Below, in pieces: positions 6,730 to 12,323 of a stretch of 12,323 nt of DNA. The position numbers and the translations under genes are program-made. This DNA comes from Fimenecus sp051881335. Its GTDB lineage: Bacteria > Bacillota > Clostridia > Oscillospirales > Acutalibacteraceae. The notes below the pieces were generated by a model. The model had not been told where the DNA came from. It was given only the letters and a program-made list of their open reading frames with translations, and did not search any database. Within the stretch, counting starts at the first letter, position 1. Each line of letters starts with the position of its first letter. Where the stretch lies: positions 1 to 12,323 of the forward strand of contig JBJEPR010000163.1 of NCBI GenBank assembly GCA_051881335.1, given 5' to 3'.

Positions 6730-6782
6730 ATCTCTCCCTCCGTCACGCCTTACAGCGTGCCACCTCCCTCGTCAGAGGGAGG
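6337..6782 (-). mobile_element. Double-hairpin inverted-repeat element with DUF559 cargo (element 1)
   Basis: Left half (type A, 6337-6384): hairpin GCCCCCTC-TGAC-GAGGGGGC, then GTCGCC-GTCA-GGCGAC, then GGGGGAGAGA. Right half (type B, 6731-6782, inverted): TCTCTCCCTCC, then CACGC/GCGTG around a 6-base loop, then CCTCCCTC-GTCA-GAGGGAGG. The 346 bases between the halves hold the DUF559 gene. The empty copies at 9157-9270 and 10719-10830 have the same two halves around only 9-14 bases. Flanks read TT before GCCCCC and AAT after GGAGG, but I see no convincing target-site duplication. It lies 9 bases after the argJ stop. Confidence 0.75.
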
Positions 6783-6791
6783 AATATATGG

Positions 6792-8024
6792 TTAAGTTCT
6801 GTAATCTCCATTTATCTTTACATATTCATAAGTCAGGTCGCATCCGTAAGCGGTGGCGGCAAATTCGCCGTCGTTCAAATCCACTTTTATGGTAATTTCG
6901 TCCTCTAACAAAATTTCTTTGGCTTTTTCTTCCGAAAATTCTATGCCTGCGCCGTCACGGCAGACGAAAATCTCGCCCTTTCGGGAGACGAAAGACACAT
7001 TAATTTTTGCAACATCAATCTCCGCGCCCGCATAACCGAGGGCGCACAGTACCCTGCCCCAGTTGGCGTCCGAGCCGAACATGGCGGTTTTTACAAGTGG
7101 AGAACGGATCACGGATTTTGCGCAGGTTTTGGCAATTTCCTCGGTTTTGGCATTGTTTACTTCGCAAAGCACCAATTTTGTGGCGCCCTCGCCATCTTTG
7201 GCAAGCATACTTACAACAGAATTGCAGATTTTGTAAAGCGCATGGCAGAATTTCTGATAATTTTCGCTGTCCGCTGTATCAATACGGCTGTTTTCGCAAA
7301 GTCCGTTTGCCAGAATCGCAACCGTATCATTGGTGGAAGTGTCGCCGTCCACCGACAGCATATTATATGTTCTTTCCACGCACCAAAGGAGCGCGCTTTT
7401 TAAACATTCCGCCGTGATATTCGCGTCTGTTGTGATAAAGGAAAGCATTGTCGCCATATTGGGGTGAATCATACCGCTGCCCTTGGCTATGGCGCCGATG
7501 GTGCAGGTTTTGCCGTCTATTTCAAAAGAAACGGCAATATTCTTTTGCACGGTATCGGTGGTCATAATCGCCTGTGCCGCCGCATCCGAACCGTCCGTCG
7601 AAAGTCCGTCGGCAAGCGCTTGCATCCCGTTTTGTATGGGCTCTAAATCAATGGGCTGACCGATTACGCCCGTGGAGCCGACAATTACATCTTTTGGGGA
7701 AACGCCCGTATACTCTGCCGCAAGGTCGCACATTGCCTGCGCCTTTTCCACGCCGTCGGCGTTACAGGTATTGGCGATACCGCTGTTGCAAATCACCGCC
7801 CGTGCTTTACCGTTTTCGAGGTTTTTGCGGGTGACGGTAATCGGCGCGCCATACACAAGATTTTTGGTGTAAACCGCCGCCGCATCACATTCGGTTTCGG
7901 ACAAAATCAGCATTAAATCCTTTTTGTCCTTATTTTTGCGAATGCCGCAGTGAATGCCGTTGGCTTTGAAGCCTTTTGGCGAGGTCACCCCGCCGTTTGT
8001 GTCGATTTTGATTGAAAATGCCAT
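6792..8024 (-). CDS. argJ: Bifunctional ornithine acetyltransferase / N-acetylglutamate synthase
   Basis: Moves the acetyl group from N-acetylornithine to glutamate, closing the cyclic pathway, and in many species also makes acetylglutamate from acetyl-CoA. The 410-residue precursor has the self-cleavage motif KGSGMIHPNMATMLSF; cleavage is expected between A191 and T192, giving alpha and beta chains with T192 as nucleophile. Other family motifs: VICNSGIANTCNADG and VGSTGVIGQP. Start at 8024 with AGGAG (8031-8035) 6 bases upstream. No separate argA or argE is in the window. Whether it is mono- or bifunctional cannot be told from sequence by eye. Confidence 0.95.
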   Translation of the reverse strand: MAFSIKIDTNGGVTSPKGFKANGIHCGIRKNKDKKDLMLILSETECDAAAVYTKNLVYGAPITVTRKNLENGKARAVICNSGIANTCNADGVEKAQAMCDLAAEYTGVSPKDVIVGSTGVIGQPIDLEPIQNGMQALADGLSTDGSDAAAQAIMTTDTVQKNIAVSFEIDGKTCTIGAIAKGSGMIHPNMATMLSFITTDANITAECLKSALLWCVERTYNMLSVDGDTSTNDTVAILANGLCENSRIDTADSENYQKFCHALYKICNSVVSMLAKDGEGATKLVLCEVNNAKTEEIAKTCAKSVIRSPLVKTAMFGSDANWGRVLCALGYAGAEIDVAKINVSFVSRKGEIFVCRDGAGIEFSEEKAKEILLEDEITIKVDLNDGEFAATAYGCDLTYEYVKINGDYRT

Positions 8025-8051
8025 ATGTTTCTCCTGTTTATTTCAATATCG

Positions 8052-8181
8052 GTAGGGCGGGGGTGATTCCCCTGTTAGGGGAAATGTCTGCGCAGCAGAC
8101 AAAAGGGTGCCTGAATTCGGAGAATTTGCCCCCGCCGCAGATGTTCATACAATCCGCGGAACGGTCAAGACCGTTCCCTAC
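8052..8181. repeat. Branched palindromic element with GTAGGG/CCCTAC ends (element 4)
   Basis: The 130-bp element is bounded by GTAGGG (8052-8057) and CCCTAC (8176-8181). Inside, GGCGGGGG (8056-8063) pairs with CCCCCGCC (8129-8136) and encloses three hairpins in a row: TTCCCC/GGGGAA (8067-8083), GTCTGC/GCAGAC (8086-8100) and AATTC/GAATT (8114-8126). Then comes the hairpin GGAACGGTC/GACCGTTCC (8158-8177), shared with 3271-3294. It fills the argC-argJ gap, 15 bases after the argC stop and 27 bases before the argJ start. No coding potential seen. It is not a tRNA despite the cloverleaf plan. Confidence 0.7.
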
Positions 8182-8196
8182 AAGCAAAGGTTGAGA

Positions 8197-9129
8197 TTAT
8201 AAATTCAAATTGTATTCTGCCGAGAGCCCCATTTTGATGTTCATACATTCCAACGCCGCGCCGCTGGCGCCTTTGCCGAGGTTATCGTAACGGGCGAGAA
8301 GCAAAATGCGTTCGTCATTGCCGAAGACGGTAATATCCATACTGTCCGTTCCCGCTTTGGCGTTGGCGGAAAGGAAGCCCGCCTCGTCCATACTGTCTTT
8401 AAAACGCACAATTGGGGTATTGTATTTCTCTTTGTAAAGCGTTTTGATATCCTCTGCCGTTTTGCCGTCCTTTAAATCACTTTTGAAAATCGGCACGGTA
8501 ACCAGCATACCGCTGAAATAATCGCAGATAAACGGGCAGAAAATCGGCGTTGTTGAAAGCCCCGAAATTGCGCGCATTTCTTTTAAATGCTTGTGCTCTT
8601 GGGTGAGGGCATAAGCACGAGGCGCGTCCAAAAGCGGTTCGCGCTCGGCGCCCTCATACTGTTCAATTCCCTTTTTGCCTGCGCCGCTGTACCCCGACAT
8701 TGCGTGGCACGAAAAAGCGTGGTCGGGCGAGACAAATCCCGCGTCCACCAAAGGTTTGACAAGGGCGATAAATCCGCTTGCGTAGCACCCCGGCACGGCA
8801 ATGCGGTTGGAATTTTTGAGTTTTTCCGAAAGGTCTTCTGAAAGCTCGGGAAAGCCGTAAGCAAATGCCTCGTTTGTGCGGTGCGCGGTAGAGGTATCAA
8901 TCACGATTGTGTTGTCGTTTTCGATTAAGCCCACCGCCTCCACAGCCGCCGCATCAGGCAGGCAGAGAAAGGCGATATCTGCTGAATTGAGCGCTTCTTT
9001 GCGCAATTTTAAATCCTTGCGTTTTTCTTCGGGCAAGGTAATTAGTTCTATATCGGTACGGGTTTTCAGGCGGTCAAAGATTTTTAACCCTGTTGTCCCC
9101 TGCGAGCCGTCAATAAATACTTTGGTCAT
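8197..9129 (-). CDS. argC: N-acetyl-gamma-glutamyl-phosphate reductase, type 2 (short form)
   Basis: Reduces acetylglutamyl phosphate to the semialdehyde with NADPH. The product of 310 residues starts MTKVFIDGSQGTTGLKI, the nucleotide-binding pattern of the short type-2 ArgC proteins, not the GATGY.G of the longer type-1 enzyme of Bacillus. The active-site Cys is C115 in VPGCYASGF, and the DTSTAHR motif is at 78-84. The start is uncertain: ATG 9129 has GGAG about 12 bases upstream, while ATG 9147 (adds MEKSQF) has AAGGA at a better distance. The frame is open to 9234, but that part (SLPQSPDGDSPLVRGGK) is repeat sequence and is not a real N-terminus. Confidence 0.93.
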   Translation of the reverse strand: MTKVFIDGSQGTTGLKIFDRLKTRTDIELITLPEEKRKDLKLRKEALNSADIAFLCLPDAAAVEAVGLIENDNTIVIDTSTAHRTNEAFAYGFPELSEDLSEKLKNSNRIAVPGCYASGFIALVKPLVDAGFVSPDHAFSCHAMSGYSGAGKKGIEQYEGAEREPLLDAPRAYALTQEHKHLKEMRAISGLSTTPIFCPFICDYFSGMLVTVPIFKSDLKDGKTAEDIKTLYKEKYNTPIVRFKDSMDEAGFLSANAKAGTDSMDITVFGNDERILLLARYDNLGKGASGAALECMNIKMGLSAEYNLNL

Positions 9130-9156
9130 AAATTGTGATTTCTCCATTCGTTCCTT

Positions 9157-9270
9157 GCCCCCTCTGACGAGGGGGCTGTCGCCATCAGGCGACTGGGGGA
9201 GAGATTTCTCACCTATTGTCTCTCCCTCCGTCACGCCTTACGGCGTGCCACCTCCCTCATCAGAGGGAGG
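9157..9270. mobile_element. Empty double-hairpin MITE-like element (element 2)
   Basis: A 114-bp copy in the same orientation as the DUF559-bearing element. Type-A half: GCCCCCTC-TGAC-GAGGGGGC (9157-9176), GTCGCC-ATCA-GGCGAC (9178-9193), GGGGGAGAGA. Type-B half, inverted: TCTCTCCCTCCG (9219-9230), CACGCC-TTAC-GGCGTG (9232-9247), CCTCCCTC-ATCA-GAGGGAGG (9251-9270). Only about 14 bases separate the halves. It lies 10 bases after the argH stop and 27 bases before the nearer argC start. It is nearly identical in its halves to element 1, so it reads as the cargo-free form. Confidence 0.8.
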
Positions 9271-9280
9271 AATAAAAGGT

Positions 9281-10651
9281 TTATTTGTTGATTTCTTTTA
9301 CTCTTTTCACTTGTGCAAGCACATTTTGCGGTGCAGGACCGCCGAGTGAGGTACGGTCATTTACGCATTTATCAAGATTGATTGCCTCATACACGCCGTC
9401 ATCGAACAAATCGCAAACACCTTTATACTCTGCAAGGGGCAGGGTTTCCAATGTTACGCCTTGTTTAATGCAAAGGGCAACCAACTCCCCTGTTGCCTTG
9501 TAGGCGTCACGGAACGGCAGACCTTTTGACACAAGGTAATCGGCGCAGTCGGTGGCGTTGATAAACCCGCCTGCCGCGGCTTTGCGCATATTTTCGGGTA
9601 GCGCGGTCATCGTATCAAGCATGGGAATAAACGCCGTCAAGCACATTTTGACCGTATCGAACGCATCAAAAATCGCCTCTTTGTCCTCTTGCATATCCTT
9701 GTTGTAAGCAAGGGGCAAACCTTTCATCATGGTTAAAAGGGTCATCAAATCGCCGAACACTCTGCCCGATTTGCCCCGTATCAGTTCCGTAATGTCGGGG
9801 TTCTTTTTCTGCGGCATAATGGACGAGCCTGTGGAAAACGCATCGTCCAATTCCACGAATTTAAACTCCCAAGAGCACCACAGCACGATTTCCTCTGAGA
9901 AACGGGACAAATGCACCATCAAAATGGAGAGCACTGCGGCTAACTCCATACAAAAATCACGGTCGGAAACGCTGTCGAGAGAATTTTGCATTGCGCCCGT
10001 AAATCCAAGTGCCTTTGCCGTCATTTCGCGGTCAGTGTTGTAGGTTGTGCCCGCCAATGCGCACGCGCCCAAAGGCGAAACATTCATTCTTTCTCTTGCA
10101 TCATGAAGTCTTGCCTTATCCCGAAGGAGCATTTCGGCATAAGCCAGTAAGTGATGCCCGAAAGTGATGGGTTGTGCGCGCTGCAAATGGGTGTAGCCCG
10201 GCATAACGGCATTGCTGTACTGCTCGGCTTTTTTGCAAAGCACATCGACAAGTTCTGTCAGTTGCGCATACAATTCGTCACACGCTTTGCGCAGATACAA
10301 ACGAATATCGACTGCCACTTGGTCATTTCGACTGCGGGCGGTATGTAAGCGTTTGCCCGCCGCGCCGATACGCTTAGTCAGTTCCCCCTCCACAAAGGTA
10401 TGAATGTCCTCCGCGTTGGGGTCAATTTCCAATTCGCCGCTTTCGATTTCCGCTTTGATGGCGTTCAAACCCTCGGTAATCGCCGCCAAATCCTCGGCGG
10501 AAATAATGCCCTGCGCACAGAGCATTGCCGCGTGCGCAAGACTACCGTCAATGTCCTCGCGAAACATGCGGCTGTCAAATTTAATCGACGAATTAAAATC
10601 ATTTGTTTTGGGATCTAATGCCTTTTGAAATCTGCCCTGCCAAAGCTGCAT
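9281..10651 (-). CDS. argH: Argininosuccinate lyase
   Basis: Splits argininosuccinate into arginine and fumarate, the last pathway step. The 456-residue product starts MQLWQGRF and has the family landmarks HTARSRNDQV, the PGYTHLQRAQP motif, and the signature GSSIMPQKKNPD near residue 280 with the catalytic Ser loop. The ATG at 10651 has AGGAG (10660-10664) 8 bases upstream. The frame is open to 10750, but that extension (beginning MRLTPPSSEGG) is encoded by the repeat at 10719-10830 and an intergenic hairpin, and is rejected. Full length, with no missing motif seen. Confidence 0.96.
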   Translation of the reverse strand: MQLWQGRFQKALDPKTNDFNSSIKFDSRMFREDIDGSLAHAAMLCAQGIISAEDLAAITEGLNAIKAEIESGELEIDPNAEDIHTFVEGELTKRIGAAGKRLHTARSRNDQVAVDIRLYLRKACDELYAQLTELVDVLCKKAEQYSNAVMPGYTHLQRAQPITFGHHLLAYAEMLLRDKARLHDARERMNVSPLGACALAGTTYNTDREMTAKALGFTGAMQNSLDSVSDRDFCMELAAVLSILMVHLSRFSEEIVLWCSWEFKFVELDDAFSTGSSIMPQKKNPDITELIRGKSGRVFGDLMTLLTMMKGLPLAYNKDMQEDKEAIFDAFDTVKMCLTAFIPMLDTMTALPENMRKAAAGGFINATDCADYLVSKGLPFRDAYKATGELVALCIKQGVTLETLPLAEYKGVCDLFDDGVYEAINLDKCVNDRTSLGGPAPQNVLAQVKRVKEINK

Positions 10652-10678
10652 ATGTATTTCTCCTGTAAGTAGTACAAT

Positions 10679-10705
10679 ACGACAAAGGGAAAAATCCTTT
10701 GTCGT
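10679..10705. other. Perfect 10-bp stem-loop upstream of argH
   Basis: ACGACAAAGG (10679-10688) pairs with CCTTTGTCGT (10696-10705) around a 7-base A/T loop. It is separate from the repeat element that ends at 10719 and lies about 15 bases upstream of the argH ribosome site. No U tract follows on either strand, so it is not a standard terminator. It may be an mRNA processing or stability structure, or a relic repeat; the sequence does not decide. Confidence 0.6.
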
Positions 10706-10718
10706 GTCAATCTGAAAT

Positions 10719-10830
10719 CCTCCCTCTGACGAGGGAGGTGTCAAACGCATAAGCGTTTGACGGAGGGAGAGATGGAAAAATTCTCTCCCCCAGTCACGCT
10801 TCGCGTGCCAGCCCCCTCGTCAGAGGGGGC
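10719..10830. mobile_element. Empty double-hairpin MITE-like element, opposite orientation (element 3)
   Basis: A 112-bp copy with type-B half first: CCTCCCTC-TGAC-GAGGGAGG (10719-10738), TCAAACGC-ATAA-GCGTTTGA (10741-10760), CGGAGGGAGAGA; about 9 bases; then the inverted type-A half: TCTCTCCCCCAG, CACGC-TTC-GCGTG (10795-10807), GCCCCCTC-GTCA-GAGGGGGC (10811-10830). Its inner hairpins differ in sequence from elements 1 and 2 but keep perfect pairing. It lies 11 bases after the argG stop and 67 bases before the argH start. Confidence 0.8.
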
Positions 10831-10841
10831 AAAATAAAATC

Positions 10842-12077
10842 TTATTTGTTTTGCTCTCTTTGTTGGTCAAGCAAAGCCTTAACCTTAATGGGAAGTCCGA
10901 AGAGGTTAATAAATCCTGCGGAGTCTGCTTGATTGTATGCGCCGCCGTCCTCACCGAAAGACGCCACATTTTCATCATACAGCGTGTAAGGTGAAGTGAT
11001 ACCCGCGTTCATTACATTGCCTTTGTAAAGTTTTACCTTTACATCGCCTGTAACGGTTTCCTGCGTCTTATCGACAAATGCGGAAAGCGCCTCACGAAGC
11101 GGCGTAAACCACTGCCCGTTATAGACAATTTCGCCGAATTTTTGAGAAACCAATTTTTTGTAATGCTGTGTCTCTTTGTCCAGCGTAATCATTTCCAAAA
11201 GCTCGTGTGCCTTGTAAAGGATTGTGCCGCCGGGGGTTTCATATACGCCTCTCGACTTCATACCGACTAAACGGTTTTCGACGATGTCTAAAAGTCCGAT
11301 ACCGTTTGCGCCGCCCAGCTCGTTGAGTTTTTCGACGATTGAAAGGCCGTCCATTTCTACGCCGTCCAAAGCGGTGGGCACACCCTTTTCGAAGTGAATG
11401 GTCACATAGGTGGGCTTATCGGGAGCCTGCTCGGGCGCAACGCCCAATTCCAAGAAGCCCTCTTTTTGGTACTGCGGCTCGTTGGCGGGGTCTTCCAGGT
11501 CAAGACCTTCGTGCGAGAGATGCCACACATTTTTATCCTTGGAATAGTTGGTTTCCCGGTTGATTTTCAACGGAATGTTGTGTGCCTCGGCGTACTCGAT
11601 TTCCTCTTCACGGGATTTAATATCCCACTCCCGCCACGGGGCGATAATTTCCATTTCGGGGGCAAATGCTTTTAAAGTCAGTTCAAAACGCACTTGGTCG
11701 TTGCCCTTACCTGTGCAACCGTGACAAATCGCGTCTGCGCCCTCTTTTTTGGCGATTTCCGCAAGGCCTTTTGCAATGCAGGGACGCGCGTGGGAAGTGC
11801 CGAGTAAGTAGGTTTCATAATCTGCACCTGCTTTCAAGCACGGCCAAATGTACTCCTCAACATACTCCTTTTTCAGGTCGAGCACATAGAGTTTGGAAGC
11901 GCCGGTTTTGATTGCCTTTTCTTCCAATCCGTCAAGCTCGGTGCCCTGCCCCACATCGCCCGAAACAGCGATAACCTCGCAGTTGTTATAATTCTCTTTC
12001 AGCCACGGGATGATGATAGAAGTATCAAGACCCCCCGAATACGCCAAAACAACCTTTTTAATATCTTTCTTATCCAT
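10842..12077 (-). CDS. argG: Argininosuccinate synthase
   Basis: ATP-dependent joining of citrulline and aspartate. The 411-residue product has the PP-loop SGGLDTS at residues 14-20, the CHGCTGKGNDQVRFE motif near 115-130 and the SREEEIEYA / DLEDPANEP segments typical of ArgG. The start at 12077 (MDKKDIKK) has GGAGGG 6 bases upstream (12084-12089 region); the upstream in-frame ATG at 12119 would lie inside the promoter -10 and is rejected. As first gene of the operon it carries the ARG-box promoter, so its transcript probably includes all downstream arg genes and the DUF559 gene. Confidence 0.97.
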   Translation of the reverse strand: MDKKDIKKVVLAYSGGLDTSIIIPWLKENYNNCEVIAVSGDVGQGTELDGLEEKAIKTGASKLYVLDLKKEYVEEYIWPCLKAGADYETYLLGTSHARPCIAKGLAEIAKKEGADAICHGCTGKGNDQVRFELTLKAFAPEMEIIAPWREWDIKSREEEIEYAEAHNIPLKINRETNYSKDKNVWHLSHEGLDLEDPANEPQYQKEGFLELGVAPEQAPDKPTYVTIHFEKGVPTALDGVEMDGLSIVEKLNELGGANGIGLLDIVENRLVGMKSRGVYETPGGTILYKAHELLEMITLDKETQHYKKLVSQKFGEIVYNGQWFTPLREALSAFVDKTQETVTGDVKVKLYKGNVMNAGITSPYTLYDENVASFGEDGGAYNQADSAGFINLFGLPIKVKALLDQQREQNK

Positions 12078-12118
12078 AAAAAGCCCTCCGATTTGTATGT
12101 TCTTTTGATTACAAGGCA

Positions 12119-12146
12119 ATTATACACTCTTTTCGCATAAAATCAA
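12119..12146 (-). promoter_or_regulatory. Predicted sigma-A promoter of the arg operon
   Basis: On the minus strand: TTGATT (12141-12146), 16 bases, and a perfect TATAAT (12119-12124). Transcription should start near 12112, leaving a leader of about 35 bases, too short for a T-box or other large riboswitch. An ARG box lies just upstream of the -35. Confidence 0.75.
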
Positions 12147-12154
12147 GTGTTTTT

Positions 12155-12168
12155 TGTATATTTATTCA
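12155..12168. promoter_or_regulatory. Putative ARG box (ArgR/AhrC operator)
   Basis: TGTATATTTATTCA matches the known ARG-box core TGAATWWWWATTCA at 13 of 14 positions. It sits 9 bases upstream of the -35 hexamer of the arg promoter, a position from which arginine-bound ArgR could block transcription. The core consensus is quoted from established E. coli/Bacillus work; binding here is inferred. Confidence 0.6.
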
Positions 12169-12202
12169 TAAAATCTGTATATTTGTGGAGAATGTCGGAA
12201 TA

Positions 12203-12272
12203 AATATGCATATTCGCCTACAAATTATGCAGATTTTATGCAGAATTCCAATTTTGTATGTAAAAATATGCA
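12203..12272. promoter_or_regulatory. Array of TATGCA motifs, candidate additional ArgR sites
   Basis: TATGCA occurs at 12205, 12226, 12237 and 12267, all on one strand, at spacings of 21, 11 and 30 bases, close to 2, 1 and 3 helical turns. The first lies in the perfect 12-bp palindrome AATATGCATATT (12203-12214). The middle two form a direct repeat, TTATGCAGA twice (12225-12233, 12236-12244); on the other strand this gives two TGCAT half-sites 11 bases apart, as in the published Streptomyces ARG box (from memory). The stretch from 12273 to the window end holds nothing else I can name; a divergent gene may begin beyond it. Confidence 0.45.
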
Positions 12273-12323
12273 ATTTCAGAAAAAAAGGCGTATCGGGCAA
12301 TTATTACATTAACTACTATATTT

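Noticed and set aside
6337..6782. Target-site duplication of TAT or ATTT around the elements
   Set aside because: A 3-base TAT could be read around element 1 and ATTT around element 3, but only by shifting the element ends differently for each copy, and element 2 shows none; flanks are A/T-rich, so chance matches are likely.
8056..8136. Cloverleaf-like fold resembling a tRNA
   Set aside because: Three hairpins inside an 8-bp stem resemble a tRNA outline, but there is no TTCGA T-loop, no D-loop consensus, no 7-base anticodon loop and the arm sizes are wrong; it behaves as a repeat element.
10652..10750. N-terminal extension of argH starting MRLTPPSSEGG
   Set aside because: It is encoded by repeat and hairpin DNA; MQLWQGRF is the family N-terminus and has its own AGGAG site.
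9157..10830. CRISPR-like repeated hairpins
   Set aside because: The copies are more than 1 kb apart, in both orientations, each in its own intergenic gap, with no regular spacers and no cas genes.
12078..12112. T-box or arginine riboswitch in the argG leader
   Set aside because: The predicted leader is only about 35 bases and has no stem-loop or antiterminator; control by ArgR boxes explains the region better.

Overview
The window is chromosomal DNA that looks like an anaerobic, low-oxygen-adapted Firmicute (Bacillota, most likely class Clostridia, of the gut Oscillospiraceae/Ruminococcaceae type). The grounds are a rubrerythrin-rubredoxin pair, strong GGAGG-type ribosome binding sites, and families of GC-rich hairpin repeats that, from memory, are common in gut Clostridia. 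The genus cannot be told from the sequence alone.

Left part (1-3125): an FAD-dependent oxidoreductase with a C-terminal Rieske domain (minus strand), a six-helix Pr6Pr-like membrane protein (minus) ending in a clear terminator, and a divergent plus-strand rubrerythrin plus very short rubredoxin, which end in a long terminator that may work in both directions.

Right part (3323-12077): a complete minus-strand arginine operon, argG-argH-argC-argJ-(DUF559)-argB-argD-argF. argJ recycles the acetyl group, so argJBCDFGH is enough to go from glutamate (via acetyl-glutamate) to ornithine, citrulline and argininosuccinate, then arginine. The promoter lies upstream of argG, with a near-consensus ARG box just upstream of its -35 hexamer and a helically phased array of TATGCA motifs further out, so ArgR-type control is likely.

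The operon is tight at argB-argD-argF, but each of the four other junctions is widened by a palindromic repeat element. Three of these (10719-10830, 9157-9270, 6337-6782) belong to one family: two inverted half-units, each made of two hairpins and a GGGAGAGA inner end. Two copies are short and empty (about 113 bp). The third holds a small DUF559 (PD-(D/E)XK/Vsr-like) nuclease gene exactly between its halves. This nuclease-in-a-MITE arrangement, with empty copies in the same operon, is the most interesting thing in the window and resembles the REPIN/RAYT systems of proteobacteria. The fourth junction (argC-argJ) carries an unrelated, branched palindromic element with GTAGGG/CCCTAC ends. Pieces of other repeat families lie at 1-66 and 3175-3294.
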